In this document: piece by piece, positions 13,665 through 22,851 of the stretch
Layout of the letters: each line of letters begins with the position of its first letter
How positions within the stretch are numbered: position 1 is the stretch's first letter
NCBI GenBank assembly: GCA_002315685.1
Contig: DCHX01000019.1
Coordinates: 1-31,177 of the forward strand
DNA length: 31,177 nucleotides
Direction of reading: 5' to 3'
DNA from: Ruminococcaceae bacterium UBA1741
GTDB lineage: Bacteria > Bacillota > Clostridia > Oscillospirales > Acutalibacteraceae
The notes under the pieces: generated by a model
The model's input: the letters and a program-made list of their open reading frames with translations, nothing else
The model's database searches: none
Told to the model about the DNA's origin: nothing
Position numbers and translations under genes: made by a program

Positions 13665-14489
13665 TTATTTGACAAGCTCTTTATAAATATCGCCTTTCTT
13701 AACATTGGTTATTGCCGCCGCCGCTTTTGCCGCCGCCGAAACGGATTCTCCCTTTTTTATAAAGCCGTTTGCGATTTTTACAGCATCCTCAAAGGTATAT
13801 TTGACAACCTCTTTTTTCTTCCCCTCAATTACCAAAACATATTCGCCTCTCGGCTGATTTTCGCTGAAATACGAAACGGCTTCGCCGAAAGTAAAATTAT
13901 AAACGGTTTCGTGGATTTTCGTAAGCTCCTTACAAACAGCCACTCTTCTGTCCTCGCCGAAGGTTTCCGCCATATCCGAAAGAGTTTTTACAAGCTTATG
14001 GGGTGCCTCGTAAAAAATCATAGTACGGGTTTCATCTTTAAGCTCGGCTAAATGCTCCCTACGGCTTTGACGGTTTACCGACAAAAAGCCCTCAAAGCAA
14101 AATCTACCCGAGGACACACCCGAAATGCAAAGCGCCGTTGCAAAAGCAACGGGACCGGGCACCGACTCAACCTCTATTCCGTTTTTGTAGGCTTCTCTTA
14201 CCAAATCTTCGCCGGGGTCGGATATTGCGGGCATACCCGCATCGCTGACCACGGCACAGTTTTCGCCCTTTAACATTCTTCCGATTAAATAATCGTGTTT
14301 TTCATCTTTATTATGCTCAAAATAAGAAACAAGTTCTTTTTTGATTTCAAAATGATTAAGCAGTTTAAGGGTTACTCTTGTGTCCTCGGCGGCAATAAAG
14401 TCAACCTCGGATAATATTCTTTCGGCTCTCGGGGAAAAGTCCTCCAAATTACCGATAGGAGTTCCCACAACATAAAGCTTTCCTGCCAC
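13665..14489 (-). CDS. rsmI: 16S rRNA (cytidine(1402)-2'-O)-methyltransferase
   Basis: A 274-residue SAM-dependent enzyme of the tetrapyrrole-methylase fold that methylates C1402 in the decoding centre. It shows VVGTPIGNLEDFSPRA (7-22), AEDTR (34-38), VSDAGMPAISDPG, VPGPVAF and GFLSV, the full RsmI pattern. It begins with GTG (14489), preceded by AGAAGGTGA. It is 11 nt downstream of trmN6, echoing the yabB-yazA-rsmI neighbourhood of Bacillus, here without a yazA homolog. It is the last gene of the long run that includes recA. Confidence 0.95.
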   Translation of the reverse strand: MAGKLYVVGTPIGNLEDFSPRAERILSEVDFIAAEDTRVTLKLLNHFEIKKELVSYFEHNKDEKHDYLIGRMLKGENCAVVSDAGMPAISDPGEDLVREAYKNGIEVESVPGPVAFATALCISGVSSGRFCFEGFLSVNRQSRREHLAELKDETRTMIFYEAPHKLVKTLSDMAETFGEDRRVAVCKELTKIHETVYNFTFGEAVSYFSENQPRGEYVLVIEGKKKEVVKYTFEDAVKIANGFIKKGESVSAAAKAAAAITNVKKGDIYKELVK

Positions 14490-14500
14490 CGTTTCACCTT

Positions 14501-15235
14501 CTAATGTCCCTCTTTATAGGGGCCGTAAATTTTTTTCATTTCGTCGGAGAAATCTCCGTTTTCCTCAATATAAAGTGTAGGCTCTATGCAAAGTCCCGTG
14601 TTTCCGCAACGCCTACCCTCAACCAAAACAAGCCACGGGCTTTCGCCTTTTCTTTGGGCTACCGTTCTAAGCCGTTTAGGCTCAACCTTATACTGCCTCA
14701 TAAGGCTTAAAAGCTCGGCAAGCCGTTCGGGGCGGTGGCAGATACAAAGTCTGCCCGATGTCTGCAAAAGCTTTGCGGAAATTCGTATAATATCTTCAAG
14801 TGTACATTCGGTTTCGTGCCTTGCGGTCCTGTCAAAGCTATCGGGATTTTTTATTCCCGCACCGTTTGCCTTATATGGCGGATTGCAGGTAATAAGAGTT
14901 GCCCTTCCGAACTCGATTTTTCCTTTTAGGTCTAAAATATTCGAGTTAATAACACTAAAATTTGAAAAACCGTTTTCCTTTGCCGAAAGCTCGGCTAAAT
15001 CGGTAGCCTCTTTTGAAATATCAATGCCGATACTAAACGAGGTTAGTCCGTCCCTTAAACACAAAAACGGGATAATACCGCAACCCGTTCCTATATCAAT
15101 AGCCCGGTCGTTCTTTTTCGCATTCGCAAAGTTTGCAAGTAAAACCGCATCGGTGCCGAAGCTATGATGTTTAGAGGTGTTGATAAAAACATTCTTCCCG
15201 AGCGGTTGCTTTGATATTATTACGCTCTCGTCCAT
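14501..15235 (-). CDS. trmN6: tRNA1(Val) A37 N6-methyltransferase-like protein (TrmN6/YabB)
   Basis: A 244-residue class I methyltransferase. The opening part GTDAVLLANFA, the SAM-binding DIGTGCGIIP (47-56) and the adenine-N6 catalytic motif NPPY (118-121) fit the YabB/TrmN6 family, as does the C-terminal RRCGNTGLCIEPTLYI. It probably methylates an adenine in tRNA; the exact position is inferred from E. coli TrmN6. Its start overlaps the end of cysS by 16 bp, so its ribosome site (AAGG) lies inside cysS. Placement before rsmI is conserved in Firmicutes. Confidence 0.88.
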   Translation of the reverse strand: MDESVIISKQPLGKNVFINTSKHHSFGTDAVLLANFANAKKNDRAIDIGTGCGIIPFLCLRDGLTSFSIGIDISKEATDLAELSAKENGFSNFSVINSNILDLKGKIEFGRATLITCNPPYKANGAGIKNPDSFDRTARHETECTLEDIIRISAKLLQTSGRLCICHRPERLAELLSLMRQYKVEPKRLRTVAQRKGESPWLVLVEGRRCGNTGLCIEPTLYIEENGDFSDEMKKIYGPYKEGH

Positions 15236-16599
15236 TTGACGCCTTGCGGAGTATCTTCAAGCACGATACCCATTTCTTTAAGTTTATCCCTTATCTCGTC
15301 GGCAGTCTTAAAGTCCTTTGCCTTACGGGCTTCGGTGCGCTTGTTTATAAGCTCCTCGATTTCGCTGTCAAGCGATTCGGTTTTTCGGTTATACAAAAGT
15401 CCCAAAACCTTTGTCAGCTCATCAAAAGCATCGGCACACGCAATAAGCGTATCCTTTTTAGCGCCCTCACCGATTACGGTATTGATTTCTCTTACAAGCG
15501 AGAAAACCGCAGCCAACGCATCGGCGGTATTAAGGTCATCATCCATAGCGGTAATAAACTCGTTTCTTCTTTGCTCGATAAACGAAGGAATTTCTCCGCC
15601 GTCTTTCGCATTTTTAAGCGCAAAATCAATATTATCCCTGCAAGTATAAAGCCTGTCGAGTGCGTTCTTGCTCTGCTCGATAATATCAACCGAATAATTG
15701 ATAGGACCTCTGTACTGCGAAGAAATCATTAAGTATCTGATAGGCTCATAGCCGTAAATGTCGGCAACATCACGAACGGTAAAGAAATTGTTTAGGGATT
15801 TTGACATTTTGTGGTTGTCAACATTGATAAATCCGTTGTGCATCCAATAGTGCGCAAAATCACAGCCGTTAGCACATTCGCTTTGAGCGATTTCGTTTTC
15901 GTGGTGCGGAAAAATAAGGTCAAGACCGCCGCAGTGAATATCTATGGTTTTGCCCAAATATCTACCTGCCATAGCGGAGCATTCAATATGCCAACCCGGT
16001 CTGCCCTTGCCCCAAGGGGACTCCCAAAACGGCTCGCCGGCTTTTGCACCCTTCCAAAGGCAAAAGTCCATCGGGTCTTCCTTTATGTCGCCCGTTTCAA
16101 TTCGAGCACCTGCCTCTAAATCTTCAAGAGGCTGATGAGAAAGCTTTCCGTATTCATCAAACCTTTTAGAGCGGAAATAAACATCGTTACCGGCAACATA
16201 AGCATATCCCTTTTCCATAAGCTCCGATATGATTCTTTGAATTTCGTCAATATTTTCGGTAGCTCTCGGATGAACGGTGGCTTCTCTTACATTAAGTCCC
16301 TTTGCGTCAACCCAAAACTCTTTAATAAACCTTTCGGCAACCTCGGGTACGGTAATACCCTCTTCGTTTGCCTTTTTTATAAGCTTATCGTCAATATCGG
16401 TAAAGTTTTGAACAAATGTAACCTTATAGCCTCTCCATTCAAGATAACGGCGAAGAACATCAAATACGCAAAGAGGTCTTGCGTTTCCTATATGGATATA
16501 GTTGTAAACGGTAGGACCGCAGGCGTAAATTTTAACCTCGCCCTCATTTATCGTGATAAGCTCATCCTTTTGGCGTGTTAGGGTATTAAATATTTTCAT
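15220..16599 (-). CDS. cysS: Cysteinyl-tRNA synthetase
   Basis: A 459-residue class I synthetase that charges tRNA-Cys. The HIGH motif appears as HIGN (36-39) and KMSKS is at 264-268. The zinc ligands Cys27 (ACGPTVYN), Cys207 (HIECSAM), His232 and Glu236 (PHHENE) are present. The C-terminal DALR-like and helical parts are complete. The start is the ATG at 16599, giving the standard MKIFNTLTR beginning; a TTG 10 codons earlier is unlikely. The gene overlaps the end of cysE by 14 bp and the start of trmN6 by 16 bp. cysE-cysS adjacency is a frequent Firmicutes arrangement that couples cysteine synthesis with its use. Confidence 0.97.
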   Translation of the reverse strand: MKIFNTLTRQKDELITINEGEVKIYACGPTVYNYIHIGNARPLCVFDVLRRYLEWRGYKVTFVQNFTDIDDKLIKKANEEGITVPEVAERFIKEFWVDAKGLNVREATVHPRATENIDEIQRIISELMEKGYAYVAGNDVYFRSKRFDEYGKLSHQPLEDLEAGARIETGDIKEDPMDFCLWKGAKAGEPFWESPWGKGRPGWHIECSAMAGRYLGKTIDIHCGGLDLIFPHHENEIAQSECANGCDFAHYWMHNGFINVDNHKMSKSLNNFFTVRDVADIYGYEPIRYLMISSQYRGPINYSVDIIEQSKNALDRLYTCRDNIDFALKNAKDGGEIPSFIEQRRNEFITAMDDDLNTADALAAVFSLVREINTVIGEGAKKDTLIACADAFDELTKVLGLLYNRKTESLDSEIEELINKRTEARKAKDFKTADEIRDKLKEMGIVLEDTPQGVKWTRA

Positions 16600-17236
16600 T
16601 ATTTTCTCGGTCTCCTTTTGCCTTTTCAAGCAGTTTAATTCGTTGCTCTAATTTATCAATTTCCTGTTGAACGGGGTCGGGAATATGTATCTGGTCAAGC
16701 GGTGTTTTTTCGATTTTGACGCCGTTTTGCCTTACAATATGCGCCGGAACACCCACAACAGTAGAATTAGGCGGTACCTCGTGGAGTACAACCGCACCCG
16801 CAGCCACTCGTGAGTTATCACCTATCTTAAAGGGTCCCAAAACCTTAGCACCCGCACTAATCATAACATTGTTGCCGATAGTAGGGTGTCGCTTTCCGAC
16901 ATCCTTACCCGTACCGCCCAATGTTACGCCCTGATATATAAGAACATCATCGCCGATTTCGGCGGTTTCGCCTATTACTATACCTGTTCCGTGGTCGATA
17001 ACAAGTCTTTTACCTATTGTAGCGCCCGGATGAATTTCAATTCCGGTTTTACGGGCGGCTTTTTGGGATATAAGCCTTGCTCTGAAAAAATGACCTTTCA
17101 AATAATGCTTATGGGCACGCCTATACATTCTTACCGCCTTAAAGCCGGGATAAAGAAAATAAATTTCAAGACTTGATTTTGCGGCAGGGTCCCGTTCCTT
17201 AAAGGCGTTAATATCTTCTTTTAATTCTTCAAACAT
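16586..17236 (-). CDS. cysE: Serine O-acetyltransferase
   Basis: A 216-residue left-handed beta-helix acetyltransferase that makes O-acetylserine from serine and acetyl-CoA, the first step of cysteine synthesis. The hexapeptide repeats run from about 60 to 165, with HPGATIGKRLVIDHGTG (catalytic His), GVTLGGTGKDVGKRHPTIG and AAGAVVLHEVPPNSTVVGVPA. The last 45 residues form a charged helix-like tail ending NNENI. The N-terminal domain is short, as in Bacillus-type CysE, compared with the E. coli enzyme. It starts 9 nt after pgsA. There is no T-box leader in front, so any cysteine control must act elsewhere. Confidence 0.96.
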   Translation of the reverse strand: MFEELKEDINAFKERDPAAKSSLEIYFLYPGFKAVRMYRRAHKHYLKGHFFRARLISQKAARKTGIEIHPGATIGKRLVIDHGTGIVIGETAEIGDDVLIYQGVTLGGTGKDVGKRHPTIGNNVMISAGAKVLGPFKIGDNSRVAAGAVVLHEVPPNSTVVGVPAHIVRQNGVKIEKTPLDQIHIPDPVQQEIDKLEQRIKLLEKAKGDRENNENI

Positions 17237-17245
17237 AACCGTCCT

Positions 17246-17842
17246 CTATTTTGAAGGATTTATGTATTCTTTGCTTCCTAAAAGGTAAATGATACCCGAA
17301 ATAATGCAAAGAACGGCCGAAATCCAAAATACAACCATTATTGCGATATTGCACATACCTTGGAAAAGTGTTCCCGCAATATCAAACAAATCAATAGCGG
17401 AATAAGCGGCAAGTGCAAATATAATTCCTATCATTTGGCTTACGGTTTTTGCTTTGCCCCAAATATTAGCGGCAATAACCTTTCCGCCCGAGGATACAAC
17501 AACAAGTCGGATAGAGGAAACGGCAAATTCTCTGAACAACACAATAAAGGTAATAGCCGTAACCTGCCAACAAAATGTAGGGGAGCTACCGAACATACTT
17601 ATAAATCCCAAATATGCGGCAGTAGTAAGCATTTTATCGGCAAGCGGGTCTAAAAACTTGCCGAAGTCGGTTACCAAATTATATTTTCTTGCCATTTTTC
17701 CGTCTATCATATCGGTAAGCGAAGCGCCGATAAACAACAAAAGTGCCACTAAATAGTGATAGGGAAATTCGATTAACATAGTTGCCATAAAAACAGGCGT
17801 CGCAATAATTCTTCCAAGTGTCAGCTTATTCGGTGTATTCAT
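17246..17842 (-). CDS. pgsA: CDP-diacylglycerol-glycerol-3-phosphate 3-phosphatidyltransferase
   Basis: A 198-residue multi-pass membrane enzyme that makes phosphatidylglycerophosphate, the precursor of phosphatidylglycerol. The CDP-alcohol transferase signature D-x2-DG-x2-AR-x8-G-x3-D-x3-D is complete at D44 to D69. The N-terminal MNTPNKLTLGRIIATP is characteristic of PgsA. Its ATG overlaps the rimO stop by one base (TAATG). pgsA beside rimO and recA is a known Firmicutes neighbourhood; cinA, often found there, is absent from this window. Confidence 0.95.
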   Translation of the reverse strand: MNTPNKLTLGRIIATPVFMATMLIEFPYHYLVALLLFIGASLTDMIDGKMARKYNLVTDFGKFLDPLADKMLTTAAYLGFISMFGSSPTFCWQVTAITFIVLFREFAVSSIRLVVVSSGGKVIAANIWGKAKTVSQMIGIIFALAAYSAIDLFDIAGTLFQGMCNIAIMVVFWISAVLCIISGIIYLLGSKEYINPSK

Positions 17843-19164
17843 TATACAAGCTCTCCCATCAAATCATACTCAATAGTATCAAATATTTTAACATTTACAA
17901 AGGTGCCGATTTTAAGCGGTTTGTTCGAAATGAAAAAAACTTTTCCGTCAATTTCGGGTGCATCGCTTTGGCTTCTTCCGAAATACGACTTAATGTAATC
18001 GTCATATCCTTCAATTAAAACCTCAACCGTTTTGCCGATTTTGGCTTCGTTTTTCTCGTAGGATACGGTCATTTGCGTTTCCATTATATGCTCCATTCGG
18101 TCAACCTTTGTCTGCTCGTCAATTTGGTCGGGCATCTGAGCCGCAAAGGTGTCCTCCTCGGCGGAATAGGGGAAACAACCTAATCTATCAAACTTAATAT
18201 CGCCTACAAAATTGTGCATTTCGGTAAACTGTTCCTCGGTTTCGGAGGGAAATCCCGTAATCAGAGTAGTTCTGAGTGTAATATCGGGAATTTTCGTTCT
18301 TATTCTCTTAATCAGTGCCGAAAGGGTGTTCTTATCGCCCTTTCTGTTCATTTTTTTAAGAATATCTCCGTTTGTATGCTGTATAGGAATATCAAGATAT
18401 TTTACTAATTTTTCTTCTTTGCTTATAAGGTCTAACAACTCGTCGGTAATTCTTTCGGGATAAGTGTAAAGTGTTCTTATCCAATGAAGCCCCTCGATTT
18501 TGCAAAGCTCGCTTAAAAGCTCACATAATTTCGGCTCGCCGTAAAGGTCGGTGCCGTAGGCGGTAGTGTCTTGTGCTACGACAATAAGCTCTTTCACACC
18601 GCTTTTTGCAAGTCTTTCGGCCTCGGCAACACAGTCCTCTATTCTTCGGCTTCTCATCCTGCCCCTTATTTTCGGGATAGCACAATAGGTGCAACAGTTA
18701 TCACAGCCGTCCCCGATTTTAAGATATGTAGAAAAGGGTACACCGCCCAAAATCCTCGGTGTGTTGAGGTCAAGCTCGTACTTTTCGCCGTATTTGTTTT
18801 GAAATTTGCCGTCAAGCGCATCCTTTACAATCTCGGCAATATCCGAGTTTTTACCGATACCGACACAAACATCAACCTCGGGTATTTCCTCGGTAACATC
18901 ATCCTTATACCGCTCGGCAAGACAACCCGTAACAATAAGGGCTTTAAGCTTTCCGTCTTGTTTGTATTTTGAAGCCTCTAAAATATTTTCGATAGCCTCT
19001 TTTTTCGCATCCTCAATGAATCCGCAGGTGTTAATGATAATAACATCCGCCTCGGCTTCTTCGCACGAAAGCTCAAAACCCGCCTCTTTAAGAGTATATA
19101 GCATCATTTCGGCATCAACCTGATTTTTAGGGCAACCGAGCGATACCATACTGACCTTCGCCAT
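17842..19164 (-). CDS. rimO: Ribosomal protein S12 methylthiotransferase
   Basis: A 440-residue radical SAM methylthiotransferase that modifies the conserved Asp of ribosomal protein S12. The N-terminal cluster cysteines are Cys11 (SLGCPKN), Cys47 (INTCGF) and Cys81 (VTGCLAER). The radical SAM motif CX3CX2C is Cys154, Cys158 and Cys161. The C-terminal TRAM domain ends with FDTIEYDLMGELV. SLGCPKNQVDAEMM separates RimO from MiaB. The start at the ATG at 19164 is chosen because GTGAGGAA sits at good spacing; a GTG five codons earlier overlaps that site. It lies 4 nt after recX. Confidence 0.96.
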   Translation of the reverse strand: MAKVSMVSLGCPKNQVDAEMMLYTLKEAGFELSCEEAEADVIIINTCGFIEDAKKEAIENILEASKYKQDGKLKALIVTGCLAERYKDDVTEEIPEVDVCVGIGKNSDIAEIVKDALDGKFQNKYGEKYELDLNTPRILGGVPFSTYLKIGDGCDNCCTYCAIPKIRGRMRSRRIEDCVAEAERLAKSGVKELIVVAQDTTAYGTDLYGEPKLCELLSELCKIEGLHWIRTLYTYPERITDELLDLISKEEKLVKYLDIPIQHTNGDILKKMNRKGDKNTLSALIKRIRTKIPDITLRTTLITGFPSETEEQFTEMHNFVGDIKFDRLGCFPYSAEEDTFAAQMPDQIDEQTKVDRMEHIMETQMTVSYEKNEAKIGKTVEVLIEGYDDYIKSYFGRSQSDAPEIDGKVFFISNKPLKIGTFVNVKIFDTIEYDLMGELV

Positions 19165-19168
19165 TTTA

Positions 19169-19795
19169 TTATTCCTCACTTACATATTCAAGCTCTTCTT
19201 CGTAATTTTTAAGAGCCAGTCGCACCGCAGAAAACGAAAAACCTTTTCGTATAAGCGATGCGTAAACCTTTTGTACCGAATTTTTATCGGTAATTTTATT
19301 TTTATATTTCTTTTCGATTAAGCTTTTAATTTGCGAAGCCTCATCAATTTCGGTTTCGCCTATTGCCTCATTTATAATATCCTTCGGTATGCCTTTTTTC
19401 ATTAGCTTAAAGTAGATTTCTTTTTTTGAGGTATTGGCATCAACTAATCTTCCGACATATCTTTTTGCATACCGCATATCGTTTATAAGTTCAAGCTCTT
19501 TAAGCCGTTTTAAGACCTTTGCACAAGCATTTTTTTCAAACCCCGCCGTAACAAGCTTATCAAAAAGCTCTTTTTCGGTGCGGTCGCTTCGGTCTAAATA
19601 CCAAAGTGCTCTTGATTTTGCTCTTTCGTAATCCGAAACGGCTTTTATTTCTTCTAATTTTTCGCGTGAAAGCCGTGTACCTGCTTTTATCGAATAGTTG
19701 CTCACAATATCAATATCAACAGCCACACAGTCGCCCTCGTCGGTTATTATCTTGTAAATGTGTCCCTTTTCACGCCTTAATTCACAAACGGTCAT
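19169..19795 (-). CDS. recX: Regulatory protein RecX
   Basis: A 208-residue helix-rich protein of the RecX family, which binds RecA filaments and adjusts their activity. The tandem three-helix repeats are recognisable: ALWYLDRSDRTEKELFDKL, then INDMRYAKRYVGR, KEIYFKLMKKGI and VYASLIRKGFSFSAVRLAL. The leading 60 residues are a variable N-terminal part. Its ATG shares one base with the recA stop, the standard recA-recX coupling. Length and arrangement are typical. Confidence 0.93.
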   Translation of the reverse strand: MTVCELRREKGHIYKIITDEGDCVAVDIDIVSNYSIKAGTRLSREKLEEIKAVSDYERAKSRALWYLDRSDRTEKELFDKLVTAGFEKNACAKVLKRLKELELINDMRYAKRYVGRLVDANTSKKEIYFKLMKKGIPKDIINEAIGETEIDEASQIKSLIEKKYKNKITDKNSVQKVYASLIRKGFSFSAVRLALKNYEEELEYVSEE

Positions 19796-20946
19796 CAGTC
19801 GTCAACCGCAATATCAATGTTTACCTTTTTGTGCAGTTTTTCAGGCTCAATATCGGCAGAGTCAATAGGTGTTACGGTTACTTCCTCTTTTTCTTCCGCT
19901 GTCTTGCCCTTACTGTTCATAAGGTTATTGTATTTTTCCATAATCTTGTCGCCGATTTCGGCAGCAAGCTCCTTATTATCGGAAAGAAGCTGTTTAACAT
20001 TGTCCCTACCCTGACCTAAACGCTCGTCGTTGTAATAGAACCACGCGCCCGAGCGCTTCAAAATATCAAAGGTAAGACCTACATCGACAAGCTCGCCTAC
20101 CTTTGAAATGCCTTTTCCGTAGATAACATCGAATTCAGCCTCTTTGAACGGAGGAGCAACCTTATTCTTAACAACCTTTGCACGGGTTCTTGTGCCGATA
20201 GGCTCACTGCCGTTTTTAAGGGTTTCGATTTTTCTTATGTCGATACGCACACTTGCATAGAATTTAAGAGCACGGCCGCCCGTTGTAGTTTCGGGATTTC
20301 CGTAAAGCACACCGATTTTTTCACGGAGTTGGTTAATAAATATAGCACAGCAGTTTGATTTTGAAAGAGCACCCGTAAGCTTTCTCATAGCTTGGGACAT
20401 AAGACGGGCAAGCTGTCCTACATGGCTATCGCCCATTTCGCCCTCGATTTCTGCCTTTGTTACAAGCGCCGCAACCGAGTCGATAACGATAATATCAATA
20501 GCACCCGAACGGACAAGTGCCTCCGCAATTTCAAGCGCCTGTTCACCCGAATCGGGTTGAGATACAAGAAGCGAATCAATATCAACACCCAAATTTGAGG
20601 CATATATAGGGTCAAGAGCGTGTTCAACATCAATAAATGCGGCAGTACCGCCCTGCTTTTGCGCTTCGGCAACACAATGAAGTGCGACGGTAGTTTTACC
20701 CGAAGACTCCGGACCGTAGATTTCAACAATTCTTCCCTTCGGAATACCGCCTATTCCGAGCGCCATATCAAGAGAAAGAGAGCCGGTGCTTATATGCTCA
20801 ACATTCATTGAGGCGTTTTCGCCGAGGCGCATAACCGCACCCTTACCGTACTGCTTTTCGATTTGTTCAACCGCAGTAGCAAGTGCTTTTGCCTTTTGGT
20901 CGGCACCGCTTATTTCTTGATTTTTTTGAGTTTTCTTTTCAGCCAT
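19795..20946 (-). CDS. recA: Recombinase RecA
   Basis: A 383-residue ATP-dependent strand-exchange protein for homologous recombination and SOS co-protease activity. Walker A is GPESSGKT (78-85). FIDVEHALDP, VIDSVAALV, GDSHVGQLARLMSQAMRKL (loop 1) and FINQLREKIGVLYGNPETTTGGRALKFY (loop 2 and allosteric region) are intact. The C-terminus is longer than average, with an acidic end (VNIDIAVDD). The start codon is preceded by AAGGGGT. No GAAC-N4-GTTC (Firmicutes LexA box) is visible upstream. Only 57 bp separate it from prmC, so it may be transcribed from the operon upstream as well as any local promoter. Confidence 0.98.
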   Translation of the reverse strand: MAEKKTQKNQEISGADQKAKALATAVEQIEKQYGKGAVMRLGENASMNVEHISTGSLSLDMALGIGGIPKGRIVEIYGPESSGKTTVALHCVAEAQKQGGTAAFIDVEHALDPIYASNLGVDIDSLLVSQPDSGEQALEIAEALVRSGAIDIIVIDSVAALVTKAEIEGEMGDSHVGQLARLMSQAMRKLTGALSKSNCCAIFINQLREKIGVLYGNPETTTGGRALKFYASVRIDIRKIETLKNGSEPIGTRTRAKVVKNKVAPPFKEAEFDVIYGKGISKVGELVDVGLTFDILKRSGAWFYYNDERLGQGRDNVKQLLSDNKELAAEIGDKIMEKYNNLMNSKGKTAEEKEEVTVTPIDSADIEPEKLHKKVNIDIAVDD

Positions 20947-20977
20947 TTTAATTACCCCTTAACTTAAAATATGTTTT

Positions 20978-20990
20978 AGGTTATTAACCT
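20978..20990. promoter_or_regulatory. Short palindrome between prmC and recA
   Basis: AGGTTA (20978-20983) and TAACCT (20985-20990) flank one base. The loop is too small for an RNA hairpin, so it may be a protein-binding site in front of recA. It does not match the LexA site of Bacillus. Confidence 0.35.
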
Positions 20991-21003
20991 GATTAAATTC
21001 TAT

Positions 21004-21846
21004 CTAAATGAGTGTCCCGAAAACAACCCTGTCATTTTCCGAAATGTCCTTTTTAATTATAATATCGGTAAAGCCGTTTTCTTCTAAAATCTCTTTAACC
21101 GCCAAACCTTGCCTATAACCGATTTCGAATACAAGCTTTCCGCCCGGTTTAAGCGAATTTTTGTAGTTTTCGGTAATAGACTTATAAAACATAAGTCCGT
21201 CCTCACCGCCGAAAAGAGCCGTTTCGGGCTCATATTTAACCTCGGCTTGAAGATTAGCCATTTCTTCCTTTGTAACATAAGGCGGATTGCTCACAATAAG
21301 GTCGTATTTTTTCTCACTCGCAACCTTACTTAAAACATCACCCATAACAAGCTTTGCATTATTCGGTGCGTTAAGCTGTATGTTGTCCCTTGTGTATCGT
21401 GCCGACTCCTCATACTTTTCGACCAAAGTAACCTTCGAGTCTTTTTTTTCACACGCAAGAGTAATTCCGATACAGCCCGTTCCGGCGCAAAGGTCGAGAA
21501 TTTCAGGAGAATCGGTATCTTTTATCAGCTCTAAACAGTTCTCGATTACCGTTTCGGTATCCTGCCTCGGAATTAAAACCCCGACGCCCACTCTGTAACT
21601 CCTGCCGTAAAAGTCCCATTTCCCCAAAATATACTGCAACGGGTACCGGGCAAGGCGCTGTTTAAGAATAAGTGTCAAGCTTGTTTGTTGAAAGTCGGTT
21701 AAGACTTCGGTGTATCTTGTAAGAATTTGCGAATTGCTGTATCCCGTAATGTGCTTGATAATTTGCTTTGCCTCAAAAACATCATCTTCAATACCCGCAT
21801 TTTTGAGTTGCTTTTTAGTATCGTTATATGCTTCAAATATTGTCAT
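21004..21846 (-). CDS. prmC: Peptide chain release factor N5-glutamine methyltransferase
   Basis: A 280-residue methyltransferase that modifies the GGQ glutamine of release factors RF1 and RF2. The N-terminal helical domain with HITGYSNSQIL and YPLQYILGKWDFYGR is typical, followed by LIPRQDTETV, the SAM-binding DLCAGTGCIG (118-127) and the glutamine-binding NPPY (187-190). Its start overlaps the DUF1385 gene by 14 bp. In many Firmicutes the DUF1385 gene, prmC and prfA are consecutive; here recA follows instead of prfA. Confidence 0.95.
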   Translation of the reverse strand: MTIFEAYNDTKKQLKNAGIEDDVFEAKQIIKHITGYSNSQILTRYTEVLTDFQQTSLTLILKQRLARYPLQYILGKWDFYGRSYRVGVGVLIPRQDTETVIENCLELIKDTDSPEILDLCAGTGCIGITLACEKKDSKVTLVEKYEESARYTRDNIQLNAPNNAKLVMGDVLSKVASEKKYDLIVSNPPYVTKEEMANLQAEVKYEPETALFGGEDGLMFYKSITENYKNSLKPGGKLVFEIGYRQGLAVKEILEENGFTDIIIKKDISENDRVVFGTLI

Positions 21847-22837
21847 TTTCTTCTGCGTTTTCCTTTGTGTCTTCTATCGGCTTTATGTCAATGCTTCGGT
21901 CAACATCGGGGCTTTCGGGCTCACACGCACGAAGTGCCTCGATAGCAATTTCTATCATTTTATCCTCCGGCTCTTTGGTAGTAATTCTTTGCATCCAAAG
22001 ACCGGGAGCCGAAATAATTTTGGTAAATAGGTTGTCATACTTTCCGCAGGCACGCAAAATTTCAAATCCCGCACCGCATATAATCGGTATCAAAAGTATT
22101 TTAACGATTACCCAAAGCCAAGCGACAGTATAAACCTTAGGGAAAATAATTTGAACAACCGTAGAAAAAATAACGCTTACCAAAATCATAAGAATTAAGA
22201 AGGATGTTCCGCAACGGGGGTGGAAACGGCTTTGCTTTTTAACATTTTCAACGGTAAGGGGAAGACCTTTTTCGTAGCAAAATATCGTTTTATGCTCTGC
22301 ACCGTGGTACATAAATACCCGTTTCATATCCTTAATATAGGAAACCGCAAACATATAAAACACGAAAACAACAAGCTTTATAAACTGCTCTATGCCCGAA
22401 CGCAGTATTTTTGATAGGTCGTGTCCTACAAGTCTTTGAATACCGCCTACCGCCAAGCGTGGAATATACATAAAAAGTCCTACCGAAAGCAAAACGCCGA
22501 GTACCGTTCCGATTACCATAACGATACTTATAATCACATTCTTTTTCTTTTCGGACATTTTTTCCTGCGTTTCGTCCTCAATATCGGTAAATCCCGAAAT
22601 TTCCGCCGACTTCATCATAGCCGAATATCCGGTTTTCATAGACTCAATATAAGCTATAATTCCGCGAAGCAACGGAGCCCTTAATATTTTATATTTTTTC
22701 CTAAGCGAATTTTCTTCGATATAAGAAATGTCAATAGTACCGTCGGGCTTTCTTACCGCCATAGCGGTTTTTTCAGGGCTTTTCATCATAATGCCCTCTA
22801 TAAGCGCCTGACCGCCTATTGCCGTATATTTACCCAT
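21833..22837 (-). CDS. DUF1385 (YqhQ-like) membrane protein
   Basis: A 334-residue protein with the DUF1385 opening GGQALIEGIMMKSP, then RAPLLRGIIAYIESMKTGY, four or so hydrophobic helices between about 100 and 290, and the family segment YHGAEHKTIFCYEKGLPLTVENVKKQSRFHPRCGTSFL. The role is unknown; it is sometimes described as a predicted metal-dependent enzyme because of the conserved His, Glu and Cys in that segment. It overlaps prmC by 14 bp, a conserved pair in Firmicutes. It follows the histidine kinase by 14 nt with GAGGTGG as ribosome site. Confidence 0.9.
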   Translation of the reverse strand: MGKYTAIGGQALIEGIMMKSPEKTAMAVRKPDGTIDISYIEENSLRKKYKILRAPLLRGIIAYIESMKTGYSAMMKSAEISGFTDIEDETQEKMSEKKKNVIISIVMVIGTVLGVLLSVGLFMYIPRLAVGGIQRLVGHDLSKILRSGIEQFIKLVVFVFYMFAVSYIKDMKRVFMYHGAEHKTIFCYEKGLPLTVENVKKQSRFHPRCGTSFLILMILVSVIFSTVVQIIFPKVYTVAWLWVIVKILLIPIICGAGFEILRACGKYDNLFTKIISAPGLWMQRITTKEPEDKMIEIAIEALRACEPESPDVDRSIDIKPIEDTKENAEENDNI

Positions 22838-22851
22838 TTTCCCACCTCGTT

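Noticed and set aside
17237..17245. T-box or other cysteine-responsive leader before cysE
   Set aside because: Only 9 bp separate cysE from pgsA, so there is no room for a leader.
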